NCBI GenBank assembly: GCA_035604595.1
Contig: DATNIE010000033.1
Coordinates: forward strand, 29,394-93,393
Source of the DNA: CAIKZZ01 sp035604595
Lineage (GTDB): Bacteria; Pseudomonadota; Gammaproteobacteria; Steroidobacterales; Steroidobacteraceae
Direction: 5' to 3'
Length of the DNA stretch: 64,000 nucleotides
The notes below the pieces were generated by a model. The model saw only the letters and a list, made by a program, of their open reading frames with translations, was not told where the DNA came from and did no database searches. The translations under genes were made by a program, and so were the position numbers. Below, one piece after another: positions 18,408-27,604 of the stretch; position 1 is the stretch's first letter; the number at the start of each line of letters is the position of its first letter.

Positions 18408-19250
18408 GAACAACACCCGGTAATTGACTGGAGCGACACGCGAGATGCTCTAAGAATAGCCCGGCAATCCAATGAGGTACGTCAAGTTATGCAATGTCGG
18501 GTACTGATGCAAGGACGTCTCGCGGGTTCATTGCACGTGCTCGGCCAGCAGGCGCGCATTCATCTGTGGCGAACGAGGTCGATCCGTCGCGACGTTGCAG
18601 GCGCAACATTCCCAGATGTGCCGGGTCCCTGATTCCGTGGCCGCACCAGAGCCCATTGAGCAGATTGCATGACACGCCAGCGAGGCGAGCTGTCCGGCAG
18701 TATCACATCGAGCGGTGACACGGCGATGCTGCGCACAGGCAACGGACGCGTGATCGTCACACCGTTAAATCCCATCACCGGCATCATCCACCTCATCGAC
18801 AACGTGCTGCTGCCGAAGTTCTGCTTGCTGCGATAGGGCGTGCGGCTGCCAAGACTCGAGGGGTAGTGGCGCGAGACCGCGATGATCCCGCTCCGCTGCA
18901 TGATAGAGGATCGGAAGCGACCGGGTCCGGACGCCGCGCCGAGATCCGGGTCAACGAGGCTGCGCGACCGATAGCGTCGATGCGACGGTCCGGCGCGGAA
19001 GGCCCGCCAGTGCGCCCCCGTGGACTAACCCAATCAGTGAAATAAAGCGGGCTGGGAGCGCACCGGCGAGTAGGCGTAATGTGCCCGAGAGTTGTCGCGC
19101 GCGCTACTCCGAGTGCGCGCGCACGCAGTGGACCGGCTCGCATTCACGGGCGCGGCGCCATCGGGCAGTTCGGCCAGAGAATAACCCCGTTCCCTCCCGC
19201 TGCAGAACGATAGCGGCGAACCGCACCCGTCAGATCGGCCCGGACGGCTG
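18408..19250. other. Gene-poor stretch holding a fasciclin remnant
   Basis: About 840 bases without an intact gene. Next to 18408 it should hold the kelch-lipoprotein promoter. A 55-codon fragment of a fasciclin domain lies at 18669-18836 (listed separately). The remainder, 18840-19250, shows no recognisable coding content on either strand. The stretch looks like decayed sequence. Confidence 0.5.
18669..18836 (+). pseudogene. Fasciclin (FAS1) domain C-terminal remnant
   Basis: A 55-codon frame ending in TAG whose last half reads VIVTPLNPITGIIHLIDNVL followed by LPK. This matches the conserved end of FAS1 domains, where N-G-x-IHVID-x-VLLP is the signature. A full domain needs about 130 residues, and the frame is closed by TGA at 18657, so only the C-terminal third survives. 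Upstream sequence in all frames shows no matching N-terminal half. Confidence 0.6.
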
Positions 19251-19907
19251 CTAGAGCGCATTGATTTCCGCGGTGTCGAGCACGGGCTTGCGTGCGCCAT
19301 GACGCGCGACCTCGAGCATTGCATGTCCCATCTGGCGTGTCGTGGTCAGGTAGCCCGGCAGGATCGGGCCGAGCAGCGGCAGCAGGGGCGTCATGATCCA
19401 GTAGAACGCCCGATACAGCGCCGTCTTGGACACCACGCCATCCACTGGGCGGATGCCTGCGGGCCGGAACATGTATGCCCTGCATGGCAGCGCGAGCAAC
19501 GCATTCTCGGTGCGTCCCTTGACCCGCGCCCATCGCGACCGGCCGTGCTCGGTACTGTCGGTGCCGGCTCCCGACACATAGATGAGGGTAAGACCGGGGT
19601 TGAGCTGCACGACAATGCGCGCGACCGCGAGCGTGAGGTCGTAGGTGACCCGCTCGTACTCACCGGGCGCCATCCCGAACGACGATACGCCAATGCAGTA
19701 GAAACAGGCCGTGCATCCCTGCAGTTCCCCCGCGACGGTGTCGAGTCGCGCCAGATCGGGCACCGCGAGCTCCCGGAGCTTCGGATGCCGGGCGCCGGTC
19801 GGCGATCGGACCACCGATACGACCGCCGTCACGTCCGCAGCGGCGAGGCACTCGCGTAGCACGCCCTGACCGACCATCCCCGAGGCTCCGAACAGCAGCA
19901 CTTTCAA
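19251..19907 (-). CDS. NAD(P)-binding oxidoreductase, atypical short-chain dehydrogenase
   Basis: A 218-aa Rossmann protein of the NmrA/atypical-SDR type. The start is TTG 19907 after GGGAG. The nucleotide motif is VLLFGASGMVGQGVLREC at residues 3-20. A FYCIGVSS segment, then YVSGAGTDSTEHG and later FRPAGIRPVDG follow, typical of small epimerase-like proteins similar to yeast Fmp52 or bacterial NAD-dependent epimerases. The classical YxxxK pair is not evident. Possible membrane contact comes from FYWIMTPLLPLLGPILPG. Function unknown. Confidence 0.82.
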   Translation of the reverse strand: MKVLLFGASGMVGQGVLRECLAAADVTAVVSVVRSPTGARHPKLRELAVPDLARLDTVAGELQGCTACFYCIGVSSFGMAPGEYERVTYDLTLAVARIVVQLNPGLTLIYVSGAGTDSTEHGRSRWARVKGRTENALLALPCRAYMFRPAGIRPVDGVVSKTALYRAFYWIMTPLLPLLGPILPGYLTTTRQMGHAMLEVARHGARKPVLDTAEINAL

Positions 19908-20188
19908 GTATCGACTCCCTTCATGACGGCCGGCCCATGCGGGTCGTCACGCTCGAGCGGATCATCCTAGCGCAGGCGCACCCCGGCGATGGGACTGGCG
20001 CTCCCGCGCTGCGGTCGGGAGCCCGCAGCCGCCGGTACTCCGGCATGCCCCAACCGGATAGGCTAGGCACGGCTCCGGGAGCAAGGTCGCGTCGTGAACT
20101 CATCCAGGCACGGGCGTGCCCTTCATCCCGGACCACACTGCGGCGCGCGATCTCCTGAAGGGCTGGAAAAGGCCGATGCGAGGCTAGC

Positions 20189-22642
20189 GTGAGCACGGAA
20201 GCATTCCCGACAACGGCGCGGGTCGTCATCATCGGCGGCGGAATCATCGGCTGCTCGATCGCCTATCACCTGACGAAGCTCGGTTGGCGCGACGTCGTAC
20301 TGCTCGAACGCCATCAACTGACCTCCGGCACCACCTGGCACGCGGCCGGGCTGCTGACGACGCTGCGGGACACAGAGGCGCAGACGTGGCTTGCGAAGTA
20401 CACACTGGACCTGTACCGGGGTCTCGAGGCCGAGACCGGCCAGGCGACCGGGATCATCAATTGCGGGTCCATCCAGCTCGCCATCACTGCCGACAAGGCG
20501 CTCGAGATGCGCCGCGGGGTCGCAATGGCGGGGTGCTTCGGTGTCGAGGGGCACGAGATCAGCCCCGCCGAGGTCAAGGCCCTGTGGCCGCTCGCCGACG
20601 TATCGGATCTGACCGCGGCCTTCCACTTCCCGGATGATGCACGCGTCAATCCGACGGACGTCACGCAGGCGCTCGCCAGGGGAGCGCGGCAGGGCGGCGT
20701 GCGGGTATTCGAACGGACCCCGGTCACGGCCATTCACACCGCGGGTGGCCGGGTCACCGGCGTGGCAACCGACCGCGGCGCTATCGCGGCCGAAGTCGTC
20801 GTCAACTGCGCCGGCCTGTGGGCACGCGAGGTCGGCCGGCTCGCCGGGGTCAACGTGCCGCTGCAGGCGGCCGAGCACTATTACCTGATCTCCGAGCCCG
20901 TCGCCGGAGTGCACCCATTGCTGCCCATCCTGCGGGATCCCGGCAATTCGGCGTACATCCGCGAGGAGGCCGGCAAGATCATGGTCGGTCTGTTCGAGGC
21001 TGCGGCAAAGCCCTGGGGACTGCCGCGGATTCCCGCCGGCTTCGCCTTTGGCGAGATCCCGCCCGACTGGGAACGGATGTATCCGCACATCGAGCGGGCG
21101 ATGAAACGCGTCCCGAGCCTGCTCTCGACCGGAATCAAGCTGCTGTTCTGCGGACCGGAGTCGTTCACGCCCGACCACAACTACCTGATGGGTGAGGCCC
21201 CGGATCTCGCGAACTTCTTCGTCGCCGCCGGCTTCAATTCACTCGGGATCCTGTCGGGTGGCGGCGCCGGCTACGTGATGGCGCACTGGATCGCGAACGG
21301 TCACGCACCGATGGATGTGTGGTCGGTCAATATCCGCCGCACCAATCCTTGGCAGAACAACGACCGCTACCTCCACGACCGGATCGTCGAATCGCTCGGC
21401 ATTGGCTACCAGGATCACTGGCCGTATCGCCAGTGGGAAACAGCGCGCAACGTCAAGAAGAGCGTGCTCCACGACCGGCTGGCTGCGGCCGGGGCCTGCT
21501 TCGGGGAGTCCGCGGGGTGGGAGCGCCCGAACTGGTACGCGATCGCTGGCCAGAAGCCCGAGTACCAGTACGGCTGGGGTCGCCAGAACTGGTTCCGGAA
21601 CAACGCGGAGGAACATGCGGCGGTGCGCGAGCGCGTGGGGCTGTTTGAACAGTCCTCGTTCGCAAAGCTCCTAGTTCAGGGCCGCGATGCGGTCGTCGTG
21701 CTGAACCGCATCGCGACCGCCGACATCGCAGTCGCCATCGGTCGCTGCGTCTACACCCAGTTCCTCAACGATCGCGGCGGCATCGAGGCGGATCTGACCA
21801 TCACGCGGCTCGCGCCGGACCGGTTTCTGGTCGTGACGGCGGCGTTCACCCAGACGCACGTCGCAGCCTGGATCGCCAAGCACACGCCGGAGGCGGCGTT
21901 CTGTCTGCTGACCGACGTCTCGGACGCCTACGCGATGCTGAACGTGCAGGGCCCTGCGTCGCGCGCGCTGCTGACCACGCTGTCAGCCGACGACTTCTCG
22001 AACCAGGGCTTCCCCTTCGCGACCGCCCGTGAAGTGCGGATCGGCTACCAGACTCTGCTGGCGGTGCGGCTGAGCTACATGGGAGAGCTCGGCTGGGAGC
22101 TGTACGTCCCAACGCCCTTTGCGCTGCCGGTGTATGACGCGCTGATCGAGGCGGGACGTGCGCACGGGCTCCGGCACTGCGGCTACCACGCGCTGAACTC
22201 CCTGCGCATCGAGAAGGCTTACCGTGACTGGTCACACGACATGGGGCCCGACGATACGCCGCTCGAGGCCGGGCTCGGGTTCACCTGTGCGTGGGACAAG
22301 CCCGGCGGCTTTATCGGCCGGGAGGCGCTGCTCAGGCAGCGGGAGGCGGGCCTGCCGCGTCGCCGCCTGGTGCAGTTCCTGCTCGAGGATCCCGAGCCGC
22401 TGCTCTACCACAATGAACCGATCTACCGCGACGGGGAGCGCGCAGGCATCACGACTTCCGCCATGTACGGCCACACGGTCGGGGGCGCGGTCGCGCTCGG
22501 GTACGTGGCCGAGCCAGAGGGCGTAAGCGATGCGTTCGTCACACGCGGGCGTTACATGATCGACGCCGGGGGTGTGCGCTATCCGGCCCGTGCCTCGCTC
22601 ATACCGCTCTACGATCCCGTCAACGCGCGAATCCGCATCTGA
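20189..22642 (+). CDS. FAD-dependent dimethylglycine/sarcosine dehydrogenase with GcvT domain
   Basis: An 817-aa two-domain flavoenzyme starting at GTG 20189. Residues 12-21 hold the dinucleotide motif VVIIGGGIIG. His51 in TTWHAAG is the expected covalent FAD site of dimethylglycine and sarcosine dehydrogenases. Residues up to about 390 are the DAO domain, then FAO_M, and the last 380 residues are the GcvT-like tetrahydrofolate domain (LNVQGPASRALL, then YMGELGWELYVP, then LRIEKAYRDWSHDM). It demethylates an N-methyl amine and passes the carbon to folate. It is related to, but much longer in view than, the gene at 1-1595. No close operon partner. Confidence 0.92.
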   Translation: MSTEAFPTTARVVIIGGGIIGCSIAYHLTKLGWRDVVLLERHQLTSGTTWHAAGLLTTLRDTEAQTWLAKYTLDLYRGLEAETGQATGIINCGSIQLAITADKALEMRRGVAMAGCFGVEGHEISPAEVKALWPLADVSDLTAAFHFPDDARVNPTDVTQALARGARQGGVRVFERTPVTAIHTAGGRVTGVATDRGAIAAEVVVNCAGLWAREVGRLAGVNVPLQAAEHYYLISEPVAGVHPLLPILRDPGNSAYIREEAGKIMVGLFEAAAKPWGLPRIPAGFAFGEIPPDWERMYPHIERAMKRVPSLLSTGIKLLFCGPESFTPDHNYLMGEAPDLANFFVAAGFNSLGILSGGGAGYVMAHWIANGHAPMDVWSVNIRRTNPWQNNDRYLHDRIVESLGIGYQDHWPYRQWETARNVKKSVLHDRLAAAGACFGESAGWERPNWYAIAGQKPEYQYGWGRQNWFRNNAEEHAAVRERVGLFEQSSFAKLLVQGRDAVVVLNRIATADIAVAIGRCVYTQFLNDRGGIEADLTITRLAPDRFLVVTAAFTQTHVAAWIAKHTPEAAFCLLTDVSDAYAMLNVQGPASRALLTTLSADDFSNQGFPFATAREVRIGYQTLLAVRLSYMGELGWELYVPTPFALPVYDALIEAGRAHGLRHCGYHALNSLRIEKAYRDWSHDMGPDDTPLEAGLGFTCAWDKPGGFIGREALLRQREAGLPRRRLVQFLLEDPEPLLYHNEPIYRDGERAGITTSAMYGHTVGGAVALGYVAEPEGVSDAFVTRGRYMIDAGGVRYPARASLIPLYDPVNARIRI

Positions 22643-22675
22643 CCCGAGCGTGGTCTGCGCGCCCGCCCGTCGCCG

Positions 22676-23863
22676 TCACTGCTCTCCGAGCATGCCGACG
22701 ATCGGCAGGCGGGCGGCCCGGATAGCCGGGAAGATGCCGCCGATGACGCCGACGACCAGCGCCAGCACCAGGGCGCTCGCGCACAGGGCGGGAGTGACCT
22801 TGAACGTGAACACGACCTGCGTAAAGTTCGCACCCAGTGTGGAGGCCGTGTAGCCATGAAAGATCAGCGCGGCCGTGGCGATACCGACCAAGCCGCCGAC
22901 GACCGCCAGCACGAGCGCCTCGGCGAGGGTGCCTGCAAACGTCGGGACGCCGCCAAATCCGATGGCTCGCAGCGTAGCGATCTCGGTTCCGCGCGCGGCA
23001 ACTGAGCTGTACATCGTGTTGAGCGCCCCGGCAAGTGCCCCGATGGCCATGATGATGGCGAGCGGCCAGCCGAGTTTCTGGATCAGGTCGCTCGACTGCT
23101 TTGCCTGCTCGGCGAAGTAGTCGGCCTCGGACTGCACCAGGAGCTTCAGCCGCGGGTCGTTGGCCACGTACGCCTTCAGGGCCGGCATTTGATCCGGCGA
23201 TGTGAGCCGTGCGCGAATGGTCTGAAAGAAATTCAGGCGATCCGTTGCGCTCTGCACGACTCCGACGTCGGCCCAGAGCTCTGATTCGCGGACCGTGCCG
23301 CCGTCCTCGAATACGCCGACCACTGTCCAGGTGCTTTGGCCGAGGCGCAGCGTACTGCCGAGATCAAATCCCGAGAACTCTCGCACGATGCCGCGGCCAG
23401 CGACGATTTCGTTGGTCCCGGAGCGGAACATGCGGCCCTGCGTCAGATGGATGTTGTGCCGCAGGGCGACGCCGGCCAGCGACATGCCGCGCAGCGGCAG
23501 GTTGCTCTTCAGGCCATTCGCGCGGTTCGTGCCATCGACGACGACGTAGAGCTCCGCCGAGACCAACGGCTTGCCGTCCTGCCGGGCGATGCCGGGGGCT
23601 TCCTCGACGAGCAGCGCCTGCTCACGCGACACACCGCTGTTAATCTCCGTTTGTGCGCCGTCGCGCAGCAGGATTGCGATGTCAGCGGCGCCGGCGCTGC
23701 TCTGCGCCTGGCGGAAGCCGTTGCCCATGGCGAGGAAAGCGAGCAGGACAGCCACGACGAGCGCAATCGCGACGACCGTCGACACCGACATCCAGAACCG
23801 CTGCGGGATGCTGCGGACGTTCATCGCCGCGATCGCGACCGCCTGACGAATTGTGGTGCCCAC
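22676..23863 (-). CDS. ABC transporter permease, MacB/FtsX type (second permease)
   Basis: A 395-aa FtsX-family permease. GTG 23863 is chosen because GGAGG lies 6 bases upstream and the stop of the previous gene is only 2 bases away. One membrane segment near residues 23-45 is followed by a large periplasmic MacB-PCD domain, then three segments in the C-terminal 150 residues, with ARGTEIATLRAIGF as the FtsX coupling motif. Last gene of the adaptor-ATPase-permease-permease operon. It likely exports an unknown compound or lipid. Confidence 0.9.
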   Translation of the reverse strand: MGTTIRQAVAIAAMNVRSIPQRFWMSVSTVVAIALVVAVLLAFLAMGNGFRQAQSSAGAADIAILLRDGAQTEINSGVSREQALLVEEAPGIARQDGKPLVSAELYVVVDGTNRANGLKSNLPLRGMSLAGVALRHNIHLTQGRMFRSGTNEIVAGRGIVREFSGFDLGSTLRLGQSTWTVVGVFEDGGTVRESELWADVGVVQSATDRLNFFQTIRARLTSPDQMPALKAYVANDPRLKLLVQSEADYFAEQAKQSSDLIQKLGWPLAIIMAIGALAGALNTMYSSVAARGTEIATLRAIGFGGVPTFAGTLAEALVLAVVGGLVGIATAALIFHGYTASTLGANFTQVVFTFKVTPALCASALVLALVVGVIGGIFPAIRAARLPIVGMLGEQ

Positions 23864-23865
23864 GG

Positions 23866-25023
23866 CTACCTCCGGCCGAGCGCGGTTGCGATCCGCAGGC
23901 GCAGGCCCGACCATGCCGGCACGGCTCCGGTCACCAGCCCAAGAACGAGCGCCCACCCGAGGCCAGCTGCGAATACCGACGGAACCATCTGCATGCCGCT
24001 GACGAAGCCTTGGAGCATCTTGCTGGTCGTTGCGAGGACCAGCGTTGCGGCTCCGAGGCCGAGCAGCGCGCCTGTCACGGCGAGCAATAGCGACTCCGCC
24101 AGGATCTGGTAGCAGATTGTCCGTCCCGTGAACCCGAGGGTTTTGAGCACACCGATCTCCCGGGTCCGCTCGCGGACCGCCATCACCATGGTGTTGCCGA
24201 CGATCAGCAGGATCGCCGCGAACGCAGTCGCAACCACGAGCGAAATGATCAGCGCGATGTTGCCGAGCTGCGCCGTAAACGCGCGATTGAAAGCCGCCGC
24301 CGTGTCGGTGGTCGTCTCCGCCGGGGAATTGGCGAAAGCCGCATCGATCGCCTTGGCGATCGAGTCGTTGAGCTTGCTCGAGGACGTCGTGAACATGACC
24401 ATGTTGACCTGGTCCCGTCCGAACGTCACGGTCTCATCGAAATAGTCCTGGTGCATCAGCACCAGGCTTTCCCGGGCCGGATCATCGGGGGCCGAGTAAA
24501 TGGCGGCGACCGTGAAGTCCCAGCTGTGCGAGCCGTTCGATCGGCTATAGATGTTCGACGAGATCGGGATGTGATCGCCAACCTTCCAGTGGTACTTCTC
24601 GGCGGTGACGCGGCCCGTCGCGAGGGCGGTCCGGTCACTGAGCCACACCTGTTTCTGCGCTGGCGCCATCTGGATCGAGGGGTAGACGTCGAGGTAGCCC
24701 TGCGGATCGGTTGCGAACATGAACAGGGGCTCGCGCGGGTCCTGGTAATAGCCGCCGAACCACGATTGCGAGGTGGCATGCGTCACGCCCGGCATCTGCC
24801 GAATGCGCTCGACGTAACTGACTGGCAGCGGCATCGTGAAGTTGATCTTATTGACCGAGACCAGGCGGTCGGCGGCCGCGGAGTTCTCCGACGCGTAGAA
24901 GGCGTGGTTAAAGCACTCGAGGCACCCGAACAGGAAAAACGCTATCAAAATGGCGACCAGCATCAGGGAGGTCCGCAACTTGCGGCGCCCGAGGTTCTTT
25001 GCGACGAGGAGCGCGTGGTTCAT
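23866..25023 (-). CDS. ABC transporter permease, MacB/FtsX type (first permease)
   Basis: A 385-aa permease with the same layout as its neighbour: an N-terminal membrane segment (TSLMLVAILIAFFLFGCLE), a periplasmic domain of about 200 residues, and three C-terminal segments. The coupling motif is VRERTREIGVLKTLGFTG. ATG 25023 overlaps the ATPase stop by ATGA. The two permeases probably form a heterodimer with one ATPase type, as in Lol- or Dev-like systems. Confidence 0.9.
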   Translation of the reverse strand: MNHALLVAKNLGRRKLRTSLMLVAILIAFFLFGCLECFNHAFYASENSAAADRLVSVNKINFTMPLPVSYVERIRQMPGVTHATSQSWFGGYYQDPREPLFMFATDPQGYLDVYPSIQMAPAQKQVWLSDRTALATGRVTAEKYHWKVGDHIPISSNIYSRSNGSHSWDFTVAAIYSAPDDPARESLVLMHQDYFDETVTFGRDQVNMVMFTTSSSKLNDSIAKAIDAAFANSPAETTTDTAAAFNRAFTAQLGNIALIISLVVATAFAAILLIVGNTMVMAVRERTREIGVLKTLGFTGRTICYQILAESLLLAVTGALLGLGAATLVLATTSKMLQGFVSGMQMVPSVFAAGLGWALVLGLVTGAVPAWSGLRLRIATALGRR

Positions 25024-25715
25024 GACAGCGAGGTCCGCTCGACGAACACGCCCTTGTTGAGGTGCAAGATTCGCTTCGCGTGGCTTGCGGCCTCCGGATC
25101 GTGGGTCACGATGACGACGGTCTTGGCATGCTCCCTGTTGAGCAGCGCAAGAATCGCCAGCACTTCGTCCGCGGTGGTGCGATCGAGGTCGCCAGTAGGC
25201 TCGTCGCACAGCAGGACCTTGGGATCGGAGACGATCGCCCGGGCGATCGCGACGCGCTGCTGCTGGCCGCCCGACATCTCCCGCGGATAGTGTTTGCTGC
25301 GGTCGCCGAGATCGACGAGATCGAGCGCAACGGCGACGTTACGGCGTCGCTCCTTGCGGCCAAGCTTGGTCAGCAACAGCGGTAACTCGACGTTCTGCGC
25401 CGCGGTCAGTACCGGCATCAGGTTGTAGAACTGGAAGATGAAACCGACGTTGGCTGCTCGCCACTGCGACAGCCGGCTTTCGTTAAGCGTATCCACGCGT
25501 TGTCCGTTGAAGTGGACCTCCCCGGAGGTCACGTGGTCGATGCCGCCGAGCACGTTGAGCAGCGTGGTCTTGCCGGAGCCGGAAGGGCCCATGACCGCGA
25601 CGTAATCCTGTGCCGGGATGTCGAGGTCGAGATTGTCGAATACGGAGATCGTCTCCTTGCCCTTGACGAAGCGCTTCGACACGTGGCGTAACTGAAATGA
25701 GAAGGCAGCGGCCAT
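25020..25715 (-). CDS. ABC transporter ATP-binding protein, MacB/LolD type
   Basis: A 231-aa ATPase. Walker A is GPSGSGKTTLLN near residue 42, the signature is MSGGQQQRVAIARA, and Walker B is VLLCDEPTGDLD with the H-loop at IVTHD. The length and the LolD-like GIDHVTSGEVHFNG stretch place it in the MacB/LolD/FtsE subfamily. It follows the adaptor gene by 26 bases and overlaps the first permease. Confidence 0.95.
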   Translation of the reverse strand: MAAAFSFQLRHVSKRFVKGKETISVFDNLDLDIPAQDYVAVMGPSGSGKTTLLNVLGGIDHVTSGEVHFNGQRVDTLNESRLSQWRAANVGFIFQFYNLMPVLTAAQNVELPLLLTKLGRKERRRNVAVALDLVDLGDRSKHYPREMSGGQQQRVAIARAIVSDPKVLLCDEPTGDLDRTTADEVLAILALLNREHAKTVVIVTHDPEAASHAKRILHLNKGVFVERTSLS

Positions 25716-25741
25716 ATCGTGATCCTGAGTGACGGAATGAA

Positions 25742-26770
25742 TCAGGTCGTTGCAGCGGCGAGAGAGACCTTGATCGCCATGTCCGGAAGGATCCGCGGGT
25801 CCTTGGACAGCAGCGCGATCCTGACCCGGACGGTCGCCTTTTCGCGATTGGCGGTGGGCACAATCGCGATCACACGCGCCGGGATCGACCAGTCCGGGTA
25901 GGCATCGAGCGTCGCCGTGACGGCCTGCTCGGGTTTGACCCGCGAGATGTAGGCCTCGTTGACGTCGACCTCGATCTCGAGGCTGTCCATGTCGACCAGC
26001 GTGCAGATACCGGTACGCGTGAAGCCGCCACCGGCCGACATTGGCGAGATGATCTCGCCGGGTTGGGCATTCTTGTCGACGACGACGCCGTCGAACGGTG
26101 CCACGATACGGTGCTTGCCGAGCATCTCCAGTGAGTGCTTGGCATCGGAGCGCGCGGTGATGAGTTCCGCCTCGGCCCGCGCCAGTTGGGCCTTGAGGTC
26201 GAGGGCCTGCGTATCGGCCTTGGTGACGTCCGCCTCGCTCACCAGGTGTGCGCGCGCGAGCTCCTGGGCGCGGTGCTGGATGCGTTCCGCGTCGGCCAGC
26301 TGGGCACGGGTCGCGGCAACCGAAGCGCCTGCCGAATCGACCCGCGAAGTGGCGGTCGCGTAGTCGGTCGCGGCCAGCGTGTCATCGAGGCGCGCGAGCA
26401 GCTGGCCCTTCTTCACCAGCATTCCTTCCTCTACCAGCACCTCGGCGACGCGGCCGGTAATCTCGGCGGCGACAGTCGCGCGCCGGCGGGCAACGACATA
26501 GCCGGACGCGACGAGGTTTCCCGGATCGCTCGGCTTTGCCGCGAGTGCGGCGACCGCCGCGTCCGTCGCCGCGGCGGGTGGCGAGGCGGGCTCGTGCCGG
26601 GCGCGGCCCCAGGCGAACCAGGCGATGGCGGCCACGATGACGGCGCCGGCCCCGGCGCCCGCCAACACCATCGGCCAGCGGCGCGACGGCTCGCTCGTGA
26701 CCGAGGCGGGCTCGGTTGGGCGATCGATCCGGAGGGACGCCAATTGCGAGGCGCGCTGTTCGTCGTTCAT
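25742..26770 (-). CDS. Periplasmic adaptor (HlyD/MacA family)
   Basis: A 342-aa membrane-fusion protein, first gene of the efflux operon. A short cytoplasmic N-terminus is followed by one membrane anchor at about residues 33-51 (MVLAGAGAGAVIVAAIAW). The lipoyl-like half domains are at EITGRVAEVLVEEGMLVKKG and RIVAPFDGVVVDKNAQPGE, with a helical hairpin of about 80 residues between them, then a beta-barrel. This hairpin would contact an outer-membrane channel; no TolC-type gene is in the window. Confidence 0.92.
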   Translation of the reverse strand: MNDEQRASQLASLRIDRPTEPASVTSEPSRRWPMVLAGAGAGAVIVAAIAWFAWGRARHEPASPPAAATDAAVAALAAKPSDPGNLVASGYVVARRRATVAAEITGRVAEVLVEEGMLVKKGQLLARLDDTLAATDYATATSRVDSAGASVAATRAQLADAERIQHRAQELARAHLVSEADVTKADTQALDLKAQLARAEAELITARSDAKHSLEMLGKHRIVAPFDGVVVDKNAQPGEIISPMSAGGGFTRTGICTLVDMDSLEIEVDVNEAYISRVKPEQAVTATLDAYPDWSIPARVIAIVPTANREKATVRVRIALLSKDPRILPDMAIKVSLAAATT

Positions 26771-27035
26771 CGGCCGGCCGCTCGGAGGTCAGTAGGGGCG
26801 GTAGTCTAAGCTTGGGCGCGGCTTTGGCGCGATGCACCAGACCGTGGGTCGCCATTATTGCCCAGGCACTCGCTCGGCGCGCGGTCTCGACTCCTGCGTC
26901 ATAGCCAAGAGAATGCGGCGGATCGGGAGTGTGGATGTGTCGCGCACTGCGCCCTAGCACTCAGTTCGACGTCGAGCGGGCCGGAGCGCGCGCCGGATCA
27001 CATCAGTGGCGAGGGGCGCGGCGGTCCGTCCGGGC

Positions 27036-27518
27036 TCATCGCCCGGAGTCCTCCAGGTGCGCCAGCGGCAGGCGCGGTGAGCGCTTGACGGTCTCGAGCA
27101 CGATGCTCGACTGCACGTCGCGTACGCTCGGGATCTTGAGCAGCTTGCGCAGCACGACGGTCTGCAGCGACTCGAGGTCGGGCACAACGACGTGCAGCAT
27201 GAAATCGTGAGCGCCGGTCATCGCGAAGCAGCCGATGACTTCATCGAGATGGGCGAGCGCACGCTTGAACTGCTCGACGTTGTCATCGGTGTGGCGCTCG
27301 AGTTTGACCTGGATGAACGCTTGCACCGTGAGTCCGAGCGACTGCGGATCGACCACCGCCGTGTAGCCCCGGATCACGCCGGCCTCCTCGAGCTGCTTCA
27401 CGCGGCGGGCGCACGGGGTGGGTGACAGACCGATCAGATCGGCGAGCTCCACCACTGAGCGCCGGCCGTCCTGTTGCAGCGCAGCGAGAAGCTCCGTATC
27501 GCGGCGATCGAGCTTCAT
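27036..27518 (-). CDS. Lrp/AsnC family regulator
   Basis: A 160-aa transcription factor. The HTH covers about residues 18-48 (SVVELADLIGLSPTPCARRVK) and the RAM/AsnC ligand domain covers residues 65-145 (GLTVQAFIQVKLE, then GAHDFMLHVVV). Lrp proteins respond to amino acids. It is divergent from the E1/E2 2-oxoacid dehydrogenase genes, the classical arrangement of a bkdR-type regulator. The two genes share only about 86 bases of AT-rich spacer. Confidence 0.93.
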   Translation of the reverse strand: MKLDRRDTELLAALQQDGRRSVVELADLIGLSPTPCARRVKQLEEAGVIRGYTAVVDPQSLGLTVQAFIQVKLERHTDDNVEQFKRALAHLDEVIGCFAMTGAHDFMLHVVVPDLESLQTVVLRKLLKIPSVRDVQSSIVLETVKRSPRLPLAHLEDSGR

Positions 27519-27561
27519 GGCAAAGACTCTCCCATGCCGATCAGATATTGGAGTTTATCAC

Positions 27562-27571
27562 TACTATAGTA
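27562..27571. promoter_or_regulatory. Palindrome in the lrp/E1 spacer
   Basis: TACTATAGTA, a perfect 10-base palindrome, lies in the middle of the AT-rich 86-base spacer between the divergent Lrp regulator and E1 gene. It is a candidate Lrp contact site or an overlapping -10 element (TATAGT). Either reading is inference. Confidence 0.35.
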
Positions 27572-27604
27572 ACGAATAAGGCACACTTTTAGTTAAAAAC
27601 GCCA

